From: Desulfuromonas acetoxidans DSM 684
GTDB lineage: Bacteria > Desulfobacterota > Desulfuromonadia > Desulfuromonadales > Desulfuromonadaceae
Assembly (NCBI RefSeq): GCF_000167355.1
Contig: NZ_AAEW02000007.1
Location: 124,001-188,000, forward strand
Length of the DNA stretch: 64,000 bases
Reading direction: 5' to 3'
Positions within the stretch are counted from its first letter, which is position 1, and each line of letters begins with the position of its first letter. Shown piece after piece: positions 16,078-23,775 of the stretch. The position numbers and the translations under genes were made by a program. The notes beneath the pieces were generated by a model. It searched no databases. It was given only the letters and a program-made list of their open reading frames with translations, and was not told where the DNA came from.

Positions 16078-16929
16078 ATGCGCCGGGAGATTCAGACTTT
16101 AATCCTCTCCACTGCCATCCATCTGAGCCTCGGGGCTGCTGTGGTGGGGTTATCCCAGCTACAACCAGCCCCAGCCCAAGAACTGCTGATCAGCCTGGAA
16201 GGGGTTGGTTTCAGCCGTGCTGTCACCACACAGCCGAAAAATTCCGCGGGTTATGCTGCGACGCCCTCGCCAACACCTCCTGAGACAAAGAGACAACCGA
16301 AGCTGCAACCGGAACCACAACCGGAACCACAACCGGAACCACAACCGGAACCACAACCGGAACCACAACCGGAACCACAACCGGAACCACAACCGGAGCC
16401 GCAACCAGAGCCGCAACCGGAACCGCAACCAGAGCCGCAACCGGAACCGCAACCAGAGCCGCAACCGGAACCGCAAAATGAAAACAATCTGGACCAGCGA
16501 CAGTCCGATCCCGTTGACCATCACCTTGAACAAAGCGCCATGAACACAGACACTTTGCACCGTGTTGAAACAGCGCCCCTGTCACCACAACAAGGCACGC
16601 CCGGTTCAGGCGGAGAAAGTCATGATAAAACGCAACGCGCAGAGGCATTAAACAACTATCTGGCCGCCCATTTCGCCTATATCAGCAAACAGATTCAGCG
16701 GGCCTTGCGCTATCCACGACAGGCACAACGCAAAGGGCTCGGCGGTCAGGTCAAAGTGCGCTTTAAGATCTGCTCGGATGGCAGCGTTCGGGACATTGAG
16801 GTGGTCGAAAGTTGTGGTCACAGCATCCTGGATAAAAATGCCGTCAAAACAGTCAGACGTGCAGCACCATTTCCCCCACCACCGATTGCAGCAGTGCTGG
16901 TGATGCCGGTTCGTTACCAGAACCACTAA
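16078..16929 (+). CDS. TonB-family protein with a long Gln-Pro-Glu-Pro spacer
   Basis: A 283-residue TonB protein. An N-terminal membrane anchor (about 5-27) is followed by a proline-rich periplasm-spanning segment made of some 14 QPEP repeats, then a C-terminal TonB domain: [20 protein letters not shown], then [20 protein letters not shown] and [20 protein letters not shown]. It transmits the ExbB-ExbD energy to outer-membrane receptors. Being last in the receptor operon it is probably dedicated to this receptor. The start is the ATG at 16078 with GAGGAG before it. Confidence 0.92.
   Translation: MRREIQTLILSTAIHLSLGAAVVGLSQLQPAPAQELLISLEGVGFSRAVTTQPKNSAGYAATPSPTPPETKRQPKLQPEPQPEPQPEPQPEPQPEPQPEPQPEPQPEPQPEPQPEPQPEPQPEPQPEPQPEPQNENNLDQRQSDPVDHHLEQSAMNTDTLHRVETAPLSPQQGTPGSGGESHDKTQRAEALNNYLAAHFAYISKQIQRALRYPRQAQRKGLGGQVKVRFKICSDGSVRDIEVVESCGHSILDKNAVKTVRRAAPFPPPPIAAVLVMPVRYQNH
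16306..16474 (+). repeat. 12-bp tandem repeat encoding (QPEP)n
   Basis: About 14 units of CAACCGGAACCA and close variants (GAGCCG/GAACCG). The first seven or so units are nearly identical and the later ones diverge at third positions, so the number can change by slippage without breaking the frame. Confidence 0.9.
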
Positions 16930-16932
16930 TCC

Positions 16933-16958
16933 ATCCATCACACGCGAGTGTGATGGAT
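16933..16958. terminator. hairpin between the convergent tonB and MFS genes
   Basis: A perfect 11-bp stem ATCCATCACAC/GTGTGATGGAT closes a GCGA tetraloop between the two converging stops. There is no T-run on either strand, so termination is not certain. Confidence 0.5.
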
Positions 16959-16965
16959 GTTCGTC

Positions 16966-18141
16966 TCACGCAGACTTTTTTGTCACTGTGAATGCGAACA
17001 AGGCACTGCCGTAAATCACGGCAAAACAGATTCCGGCCAGAACCAGCGCCGTGCTCCATCCTGAGGCGTCACCGACCCAACCCATCACCGGAAACAAGGC
17101 CGCAAACAGCACATAGACCAGAAACATCCGCACCGACAGCACCGTAGCGCGCACCTGTGAGTCGGTCTGTTCGTTGATGTAGTTTTTCAGAATCGGCGTG
17201 GCCAATCCCCGGGTGCAGTAAAACAACACCAGTACCGCCATCGCCGGATAGGCAGGCAACACCCCGAGGGCAATAAAACTCGCTGACACCACGCTGCCAA
17301 TGATTGTCATAAAAAGGGGCGGATTTAGACGCTGCTCGATCTTGTAAGCATGATGGGAGAAAAACGCCGCGCTCAGGTTAAGCACACTCCAGAAAATCCC
17401 CAATTGCATGGCTGAGGAGGCAAACGAATCGTTGAACCAGTACGGGATCGCCTTGGCCATGGTGTAGGTGCCACCCCCGACCAGCGCGGCATAGATCACC
17501 AACAACAACAGGGTCCGGTCAAGCAACAGTGATCGTTTCAACGCGGGCAATAGATTTATCGAGGTACCGCGAATACGCGCTTCCTGCTCCGGAACCACCA
17601 GGGTCAATGCCGCGGGGAGCGCAATCAGCGCCACCACCGACTGAGCAACGAATGGATAGCGCAGACTGGCCACCGCCAGCAATCCGCCAAGTGGTGCGCC
17701 AATGGTCTCCATCAGGCTGCCCAGGGCAATCACCCGTCCTTCATAGCGGGAATATTCGCCGGTTCTGTTCATATCCACCAGGGTTTCGTAAAGCATGGCG
17801 GAATCCGATCCGGAAATAAGACTCTGACCAATCCCCAGCACCACCATAGCCACTAAAAACCCACTGAACGAAAACGACACGGAATAGATCACATACCCCA
17901 ATGCGCCAAGAATCGAACCGAGCACCAGTGTTTTCTTGCGACCGATGGCGTCGGCCAGATAGCCCGATGGCACCTCGAAAAAGACAATGGACAGAGCCTG
18001 GATTGATGCCAGTAAACCGTAACCACTCTTATCAATGCCGTTCTCGGCCATAAACAACGGCAAAAACGGCGTCGTCAGCATCAACCAACGTGCGGTTTTG
18101 ATAAGGTAGATCTTGAGAATATTGTGTTCGATGCGCGCCAT
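16966..18141 (-). CDS. MFS transporter
   Basis: A 391-residue major-facilitator protein with about 11-12 membrane helices. The signature loop between helices 2 and 3 is present (FFEVPSGYLADAIGRKKTLV), and helix 4 carries LISGSDSAMLYETL. It belongs to the same subgroup as the MFS gene at 45272 (VLLEVPSGALADLFGRRR, GSGADEALAYDTL). The substrate is unknown. It converges on the TonB operon, so any role with it is only positional. Confidence 0.85.
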   Translation of the reverse strand: MARIEHNILKIYLIKTARWLMLTTPFLPLFMAENGIDKSGYGLLASIQALSIVFFEVPSGYLADAIGRKKTLVLGSILGALGYVIYSVSFSFSGFLVAMVVLGIGQSLISGSDSAMLYETLVDMNRTGEYSRYEGRVIALGSLMETIGAPLGGLLAVASLRYPFVAQSVVALIALPAALTLVVPEQEARIRGTSINLLPALKRSLLLDRTLLLLVIYAALVGGGTYTMAKAIPYWFNDSFASSAMQLGIFWSVLNLSAAFFSHHAYKIEQRLNPPLFMTIIGSVVSASFIALGVLPAYPAMAVLVLFYCTRGLATPILKNYINEQTDSQVRATVLSVRMFLVYVLFAALFPVMGWVGDASGWSTALVLAGICFAVIYGSALFAFTVTKKSA

Positions 18142-18210
18142 GCTGAAACCATTCTGGGGCGGGTAAGGCTGGTGGCTCGTTCTGTCATAAACGGCTAAAG
18201 CGCCATTGTG

Positions 18211-18642
18211 TCAGAGAATATCATCAGAGCAAAGCAATTCTCTGACTCGTGCGTATTCCTCAAGTCGTGAAAAATCCTGCGCTGTAGGCTGGGCAATCCG
18301 ACTCATGTCCATATTATCGATGACATCCGCCAGCTTGACCTGGCGGGCAAGTGGGTTCTTTGTCGCTCGGCGAGCCGCCTGGAGACGGCTTTCGCCACAG
18401 CGTCGAGTCAATACATCCACAGCCGTAACAACCTCGGGTGAAAACCCCTTTCTACACAAGTCCTCAAGGGTCACGGACGAGTCTTCAACCACATCGTGCA
18501 AAACCGCCACAATCTGTGCTGCCTCACCTGAGACCGCAAACATCACCCGTAAAGGGTGAAACAGGTAAGGGGCGCCACCTTTATCCGTTGCCCCGGCATG
18601 GGCACGTGCGGCAATCTCAATCGCATGTTCTATGGTGTTCAT
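18211..18642 (-). CDS. HD-domain phosphohydrolase (small SpoT-like)
   Basis: A 143-residue protein starting MNTIEHAIEIAARAHAGATD at 18642. It has the HD-type metal site pattern of RelA/SpoT hydrolase domains: YLFHPLRVMFAV (His), VLHDVVEDS (HD), then KLADVIDNMDMSR (late Asp). These small proteins resemble Mesh1-like ppGpp or NADPH hydrolases; the reaction here is inferred. The open frame extends upstream to 18732, but homology begins at the chosen ATG. Confidence 0.8.
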   Translation of the reverse strand: MNTIEHAIEIAARAHAGATDKGGAPYLFHPLRVMFAVSGEAAQIVAVLHDVVEDSSVTLEDLCRKGFSPEVVTAVDVLTRRCGESRLQAARRATKNPLARQVKLADVIDNMDMSRIAQPTAQDFSRLEEYARVRELLCSDDIL

Positions 18643-18942
18643 GAATTTAGACTCCCCTCTCTCCGGCTTGGGGTTCCACAGGCCGTTTTTAAACAGCCTG
18701 CTATAAATTCGGTGATATCTTTTCACCATCAAACAGCTTATAGTGTCGGAATAGATGAGTATATGATTAGTGACAGTGTCGATTCAACCTGCCATACACA
18801 TCCATCCTGCACCTCCATCGCGTCACCATCTATTCGACGCGCTCCACATCCAGGCCCGGCTGCCCCTTTGCCAGGGCTGTTTTTACGTAGCGAATTCGCA
18901 TCCCGTTGATGCGTTGCGTACAAATTACACTGTGAGTATTTC

Positions 18943-19593
18943 ATGGCCATGTTTCGGGTCAAGTACCAAACCATTGAGTTTGGTGATGTGGACATCCATG
19001 TCCGCATCCTACGTGATCGCCAGCAATTCAATGACGATCAGGGCAAAGCCGAACAACTGGGTATCTCTTCCGCTGTTTGGCCGATCTTCGGTCAGGTGTG
19101 GCCTTCGGGCAATGTCCTTGCCCACTACATGTTTACCTATCCGCTGAAAAAACAGCGTATTCTTGAAGTGGGCTGCGGGATCGGTCTATCGAGCCTGGTT
19201 CTCAATCACCGTCATGCGGATATTACCGCCACCGACTATCACCCGGAAGTCGCGGGGTTCTTAGAAGAAAATACCCGGCTCAACGAAAACAAAGCAATCC
19301 CGTTTGTTCGTACAGGTTGGAATGATGATCAGAGCAATCTCGGCTTATTCGATTTGATTATCGGCAGCGACATTCTCTACGAGCACGAGCATGTCGAGCT
19401 GTTATCCGAATTTATCAACCAGCACGCCAGCCCCCACTGCACCATTATTTTGGTCGATCCAGGGCGTGGTCATCACGCCCGTTTCAGCAAAAAAATGGCC
19501 AGCCTGGGCTATGAGCACAGTCAGCACAAACCGGAGGACATCGATTATCTGGACGAACCGTTCAAAGGGGTGATTCTGAAATATGTCAGATAG
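18943..19593 (+). CDS. class I SAM-dependent methyltransferase (protein-lysine METTL21-like group)
   Basis: A 216-residue methyltransferase. Motif I is RILEVGCGIGLSSL and motif II ADITATDYHPEV; FDLIIGSDILYEHEHVELL is the post-I/IV region typical of the FAM86/METTL21 family, and DPGRGHHARFSKKM is a bacterial variant of its motif. These enzymes methylate protein lysines in eukaryotes; the bacterial substrate is unknown. Single gene, ATG with GTGAG before it. Confidence 0.8.
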   Translation: MAMFRVKYQTIEFGDVDIHVRILRDRQQFNDDQGKAEQLGISSAVWPIFGQVWPSGNVLAHYMFTYPLKKQRILEVGCGIGLSSLVLNHRHADITATDYHPEVAGFLEENTRLNENKAIPFVRTGWNDDQSNLGLFDLIIGSDILYEHEHVELLSEFINQHASPHCTIILVDPGRGHHARFSKKMASLGYEHSQHKPEDIDYLDEPFKGVILKYVR

Positions 19594-19645
19594 AGAGACA
19601 TGTTGATCACGGAGCGTAAAAGCGTGGACCACGCTGGACACATGG

Positions 19646-20227
19646 TCACTCGTAGGCAACACGCAACAAGCGGCTACCCGAACTCTGTAACGGGCCAAGA
19701 GGATTGCGCTCTTCATGAACCTTTTTGATGGCCGGAGTTCCGCTCCACAGCTTGTAAACGACCTTGTCGCGACTGAGAACCAGCAACATTTTAAACTGCC
19801 AGCCACGGATATCGGATTTGCGGTAAAAGTTGAAAAAATCGGCCCAGAAATTACCGACCCGTTTGGAGCGCAGGCGTTTCAGCTCATACACATATGCCTG
19901 GCACTCGTCAGGCTGTTCCAGACAACTTTGCAGCTGCGGAGCAAGACCAGCCTGAGGCGATGTCTGAAAGAGCAAAACAAGCTCCGTATAATTGAGACGC
20001 TGCATATTTGCCGTCTTTTCCAGATCAAACCCCAATTTCGTCAGATCCTCAACATTGCGGCCCGGCTCGATCTGGTCGTAAGCGGTTTTAATCTGACGAA
20101 AACTGTCCCATTTGGATAAAGTTACTTCCTCGGAGCGTGGCAATAATTTAGTGCATCCGGACAAGCTAACGACAGCCCATAAACACACCACAAGTATCCA
20201 CCATTTCCCTTGCAAGACTTTGATCAT
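19646..20227 (-). CDS. hypothetical lipoprotein
   Basis: A 193-residue protein with signal peptide and lipobox SLSGC (about residue 25). The mature part is helical and polar (KWDSFRQIKTAYDQIEPGRN, YTELVLLFQTSPQAGLAPQL) and ends with strands holding VVYKLWSGTPAIKKVHEERN. Two cysteines (SCLEQPDEC) may form a disulfide. Not recognised by family. It is a single gene that converges on the methyltransferase. Confidence 0.65.
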   Translation of the reverse strand: MIKVLQGKWWILVVCLWAVVSLSGCTKLLPRSEEVTLSKWDSFRQIKTAYDQIEPGRNVEDLTKLGFDLEKTANMQRLNYTELVLLFQTSPQAGLAPQLQSCLEQPDECQAYVYELKRLRSKRVGNFWADFFNFYRKSDIRGWQFKMLLVLSRDKVVYKLWSGTPAIKKVHEERNPLGPLQSSGSRLLRVAYE

Positions 20228-20337
20228 CGTCAGCCACCTGTCTGCAAATAAACCGACCGTTTTAACAGTGATATTCTTATAAAAGCATAGAACATCAAAG
20301 GGCTATCGACAAGCTGACGAAAAAAACAAAAGGACAA

Positions 20338-20868
20338 TTACAGGCAGAGCACCACAACAAACTGCGCCGACTTTTCAGCGGTCCACACCTGACAGGTTGC
20401 TGTCGCGTCCAGATAGATCGAATCACCGCCGGTCAGCTCAATACTCTCTCCAACAACTTCAACCGTCACACTGGCGGTTTTGACAAACAGAAATTTATCC
20501 CGTCCGTTATCCGGCAAGCGGTAATGGTAATCTTCTGGAGAAAGTGTGATGGAAAAAGCCTTCAGGTGTTTGTTTAATTTGTCGCCGACCAGAGACTTGT
20601 AAATAAAATGGGGATTGTTGGTGGTATAGCCTTTATCGGCCCTTACCACCTCATAACGAGCGAGGGCTTCATCTTCAAAGAAATACCCTATTTTGACATC
20701 AAAAAACTCTGACAGGCGCGCCAAAGTGGCAATAGGAGGAGTGATATTGTTGTTTTCTATCTGAGAAATCAAAGCGGCAGAAAAACCGGTCTGATTGGCA
20801 ACATACTGTAACGTAATGCCCCTGTTTTTCCGAAGTTCTCTTATTTTTGTTCCTATGTCATAGCTCAT
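20338..20868 (-). CDS. XRE-family regulator with C-terminal cupin
   Basis: A 176-residue protein with an N-terminal helix-turn-helix (IRELRKNRGITLQYVANQTG, SAALISQIENN) followed by a C-terminal cupin (FSITLSPEDYHYRL, ESIELTGGDSIYLDATATCQ). This is the PuuR/SutR-like layout in which the cupin senses a small molecule. Start at 20868 (MSYDIGTKIRELRKN). The message appears to begin with a cobalamin riboswitch-like leader, which is unusual for a regulator gene. The regulated genes are not evident. Confidence 0.85.
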   Translation of the reverse strand: MSYDIGTKIRELRKNRGITLQYVANQTGFSAALISQIENNNITPPIATLARLSEFFDVKIGYFFEDEALARYEVVRADKGYTTNNPHFIYKSLVGDKLNKHLKAFSITLSPEDYHYRLPDNGRDKFLFVKTASVTVEVVGESIELTGGDSIYLDATATCQVWTAEKSAQFVVVLCL

Positions 20869-20992
20869 GCTGCCCCTCACAATGCTCCGATCCACAAAAT
20901 TGAGAAAGCTGCAACAACTCCGGTCGATGTGGCGTCAGATGCGAGGAAAGATGTGTCACAAACACACGCATACGACTGACGCAGCCGTTCAT
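20858..20992 (-). CDS. possible 44-residue leader ORF between riboswitch and XRE gene
   Basis: An ATG at 20992 opens a 44-codon frame (MNGCVSRMRVFVTHLSSHLT...) that ends by overlapping the start of the XRE gene (ATGAGCTATGA). The overlap would couple translation. No good RBS is seen before this ATG and no homologue is recognised. It could be the remains of a lost riboswitch-controlled gene. Confidence 0.25.
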   Translation of the reverse strand: MNGCVSRMRVFVTHLSSHLTPHRPELLQLSQFCGSEHCEGQHEL

Positions 20993-21049
20993 CACAAAAC
21001 GGCATAATCAGCCCAACATGTGGTGCTATTCCCTGTCTGAGAACCCGTA

Positions 21050-21205
21050 TCCGCGAGGTGCAGCCAGTTATAGCCGGTGACATAAGTATCTGACTTGGAA
21101 AGGTAAGCTTTCCTCACAGTGGCGGGTCCGCGACGGATTTGCACCGTCTTCCTTAAGTCACAAGCCGTTTTTTGAGATAAAACACTGCAGGGAGTAGAAA
21201 ACAAT
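21050..21205 (-). ncRNA. cobalamin riboswitch-like element
   Basis: On the minus strand the conserved core is present in order: GGAAGACGGTGCAAATCCGT, CGCGGACCCGCCACTGTGAG (B12 box) and AAGTCAGATAC, with a closing pair at the ends. The form is short between the B12 box and the GTCAGA segment. The nearest downstream genes are the 44-codon frame and the XRE-cupin regulator. No clear terminator follows, so the control mechanism is open. Ends are approximate. Confidence 0.8.
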
Positions 21206-21277
21206 CGCCGGTGTTTTTCAAGAAAATTATCACAAGGAGCCCAACATCCAGTCCTGCAGGATGCGGTTCAAGTCAAA

Positions 21278-21649
21278 TTATTTGCCATCCCCCGGCTTGT
21301 AAATGATCGGTGAAAACGACAATCCACGCTTCGCCTGAGCTGCCGGTTTGAGATCTAAACCACAATGAACACACTGACTCTCACCCACGGCCGGTTTCAG
21401 CATCGGCGTCAGAATAGCGTTACCGCAATTGGGACAAGGTAATTTCCTGAAGTTCTTATTAAGCCGATAGAGACAAAACAGAAATAATCCCGCATAAAAA
21501 AACGACAGCCAACCATTTAAAAAATGACCAACCGGTACGACAATCAAAATACAATAAGGAATCAGAAGAAAAATAGAGGCAACAAGGAGTTTCTTTCTTC
21601 GCTGAATTTCCTGACGACCACGTTCAATATTCATTTGCTTCTCAGTCAT
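21278..21649 (-). CDS. small membrane protein with C-terminal zinc ribbon
   Basis: A 123-residue protein. It has a basic N-terminus, then two membrane segments (21-40 and 46-62) and a four-cysteine ribbon CPNCGNAILTPM...SQCVHCG near residues 72-97. Function unknown; the zinc ribbon would face the cytoplasm. It lies divergent from nothing obvious and just upstream of the riboswitch leader on the same strand. Confidence 0.6.
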   Translation of the reverse strand: MTEKQMNIERGRQEIQRRKKLLVASIFLLIPYCILIVVPVGHFLNGWLSFFYAGLFLFCLYRLNKNFRKLPCPNCGNAILTPMLKPAVGESQCVHCGLDLKPAAQAKRGLSFSPIIYKPGDGK

Positions 21650-21718
21650 CGTAACTCTTCAACGGGTAATACCGTCAAATCCTTTTTAGATAAAATTTAC
21701 AATTCATTAATACAATAG

Positions 21719-22072
21719 CCACATCTTATAATTGCCGCGCAAGACATGTCAATATCTGATGTGAAACAGGTCGATAAAGACACCAGCCAATCAGGAATGC
21801 TCAAACAGGCTTTGAACCCTGCATATACGGGATATCCAGCTTGTGCTTAGTGGTTTATACGAACAGAATATTACAGCCTTACGAAGAAACTTGCCCTCGA
21901 CCCTGCTGCGTTCTGGAAGCTCATCATTTCTGTTGCATCCAGGTATTGCATCGATCGCTGCAGGCATGAATGCCTACAGCAAAACAAGAAAAAACAAACA
22001 ATTTAAATATTTGGTTCTTTATATTTTTGTCTTGTGAAATTATTTTAAGCGAAAGCAAATCGGCAAAAAAAA
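21719..22072. other. intergenic region without a recognisable gene
   Basis: About 350 bp of AT-rich sequence. The open frames here are short, lack ribosome sites and show no family likeness. No repeat or RNA was recognised apart from the terminator at its right end. Confidence 0.6.
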
Positions 22073-22096
22073 AGCGTTGCCACAGGTGGCAACGCT
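22073..22096 (-). terminator. intrinsic terminator of the DUF900 gene
   Basis: AGCGTTGCCAC/GTGGCAACGCT forms a long stem with a tiny loop, followed on the minus strand by nine T residues. It lies 27 bp after the stop of the hydrolase gene. Confidence 0.9.
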
Positions 22097-22122
22097 CAAC
22101 AAAACCAGCACACAGTCTGATA

Positions 22123-23232
22123 TCACTCATCGCTGTCAAACACCATCTGCCAGTAAGCAGCAGGCCGTCCCGGAACATGGCGCAGATAACGTTTCTCCGG
22201 TGGAACACTTTCGATCACCAGGTCATGAATATCGTTAAGCAGCGTCCGCGTTGAAGAGTAGTAGGAATGCCCCAGTGTACTCGGGTCGACCCCGGTTGAA
22301 TCGATGGTATCCAGCCCTGGCACAATGGTCAGGAATTCGCCAGATTCGCCGAGACGTGACTGATCATGCAACACACGTGACGCCATCAGGGCCTTGTCTT
22401 CAGAAGAAGCATACAACGTAAAGTGCCGGGCTTTTCCCGCCATCCGCGGAAAGATATTCTCCTTGAACACCTTAGCATCGACATCGGGCGCTGCCAGAAT
22501 AATCTGATTAAACACCGCCTGAGGCGCTTCCTTTTCAATCTCGGCAATGGTCCTGGTCATCAGGCGATTGCCCATGCTGTGGGCAATAATATTGATGCGA
22601 GCACCGTCCGCATTGCGAACAACATCAAGAAGAAACTGTTTCAGATAAGGAATCGATTGGCGGACATAGTCTTCATCGCGGTAATAATTGGCCACCGAAA
22701 AAGCCCCCTGTGAGGGCCAGCTATAGGTCATGGCAATGCCGGGGAAGCCAAGATCGTAACAAAGTTGCCCGGTTCGTCGTACCGACTCATCAAACGTATT
22801 GCTGAAACCATGAATGAAAATCAGGATATCTTCCGTGTTCATCTCCTGGCGCGCCACGCTAAACACTGTGGCGAATTCATCACGGCTCAAATGACGCAAG
22901 GTACGAATCGTCACATGCTTGACCGGATCTTCGCTAAACTCAAACTTATACCATTCAGGTCGCTCAATTTCGCCCGGCGCATGGGTTGCCGGGATCGTCA
23001 CTTGGCACACCCCATAACGCAGATCACCCAATTGGGTGCCAAAAACGTGGTTGGGACCCACCTCACCGGTAGCTTTTCGATTAGTGCCATAGAACACGTC
23101 AACCGTGGTCCAGGGCGTTACCACCGGCCTGGGTGCCATTGTGGTCGGAGGTGGTGCGGCACAGCTTGCCAGCATGCAGAGAAAAATGACCGCGAGACAG
23201 CGACAAAACAGGATATGAAAGGCGTTTATCAT
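22123..23232 (-). CDS. DUF900 alpha/beta hydrolase lipoprotein
   Basis: A 369-residue exported protein with lipobox LASC near residue 24. DUF900 marks: VDVFYGTNRKATGE, ILIFIHGFSNTFDESVRRTG, AMTYSWPSQG, and the nucleophile elbow IIAHSMGNRLM, with an acid in LAAPDVDAKVF and a late histidine (LGHSYYSS). A periplasmic serine hydrolase with unknown substrate. Single gene with its own terminator. Confidence 0.85.
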   Translation of the reverse strand: MINAFHILFCRCLAVIFLCMLASCAAPPPTTMAPRPVVTPWTTVDVFYGTNRKATGEVGPNHVFGTQLGDLRYGVCQVTIPATHAPGEIERPEWYKFEFSEDPVKHVTIRTLRHLSRDEFATVFSVARQEMNTEDILIFIHGFSNTFDESVRRTGQLCYDLGFPGIAMTYSWPSQGAFSVANYYRDEDYVRQSIPYLKQFLLDVVRNADGARINIIAHSMGNRLMTRTIAEIEKEAPQAVFNQIILAAPDVDAKVFKENIFPRMAGKARHFTLYASSEDKALMASRVLHDQSRLGESGEFLTIVPGLDTIDSTGVDPSTLGHSYYSSTRTLLNDIHDLVIESVPPEKRYLRHVPGRPAAYWQMVFDSDE

Positions 23233-23497
23233 CTGGAAACTTCCTCAAATTGATCACTAAAAACATCGTTACGTAAATTGCCAACGATTAAAGATTATAC
23301 ACAGTTGTGGATCATTTTTGTTTTTTGGATAAAAAATATTCTCCTCAGCAAGCCGAACAATTCAGGGCTATTGATATTACCGCACAGAAACTATTGACAT
23401 CCATAGGCGTGCCTGATAGACACAATCACAAAATTCGATCCATGACTCATTACGGTTTGATGGATCGACAACAAACGATTTCAGATGCTCTCACGAG

Positions 23498-23640
23498 CTT
23501 AATAGGGAACCCTGTGTAATTCAGGGACGGGCCCGCCGCTGTAACCGAGGACGAAAGCCGCTTGATGTCACTGCCGAAATTCGGTGGGAAGACGTGGCCG
23601 GTAGGATGATCCGGAAGTCAGAAGACCTGTCTGAAATTTG
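23498..23640 (+). ncRNA. cobalamin riboswitch upstream of the btuB-like receptor
   Basis: Canonical order of conserved parts: AATAGGGAACCCTGTGTAAT, GGGACGGGCCCGCCGCTGTA (B12 box), CACTGCCGAAATTCGGTGGG (P-stem) and GTCAGAAGACCTGTCTG. It is followed by a terminator hairpin, then the receptor gene, the normal layout for B12-repressed outer-membrane cobalamin uptake. Confidence 0.95.
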
Positions 23641-23699
23641 GTAATGCGCGCTCCTAAGGCAGGGAGACGTATTGAATGTCTTGTGGATAGAAAAGGGAT

Positions 23700-23735
23700 A
23701 TCCCAGGTCGATGTGTATTCGGTCTGGGATTTTTT
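23700..23735 (+). terminator. riboswitch expression-platform terminator
   Basis: ATCCCAG (23700-23706) pairs with CTGGGAT (23724-23730), followed by T5. It lies between the aptamer and the receptor ATG, so bound cobalamin would favour premature termination. Confidence 0.8.
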
Positions 23736-23775
23736 ACGCCCGGACCCCAGGAAGATTTTGGGAGGAGCGTACCCC

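Noticed and set aside
16306-16474. Possible CRISPR-like array
   Set aside because: The unit is 12 bp without spacers and lies in the tonB reading frame.
16251-16487. Long minus-strand frames of Cys-Gly-Ser or Val-Pro repeats opposite tonB
   Set aside because: They are shadows of the 12-bp QPEP repeat in tonB; no start signal or family likeness.
20877-21083. A 68-codon minus-strand frame within the riboswitch leader
   Set aside because: It starts inside the aptamer and shows no family likeness.
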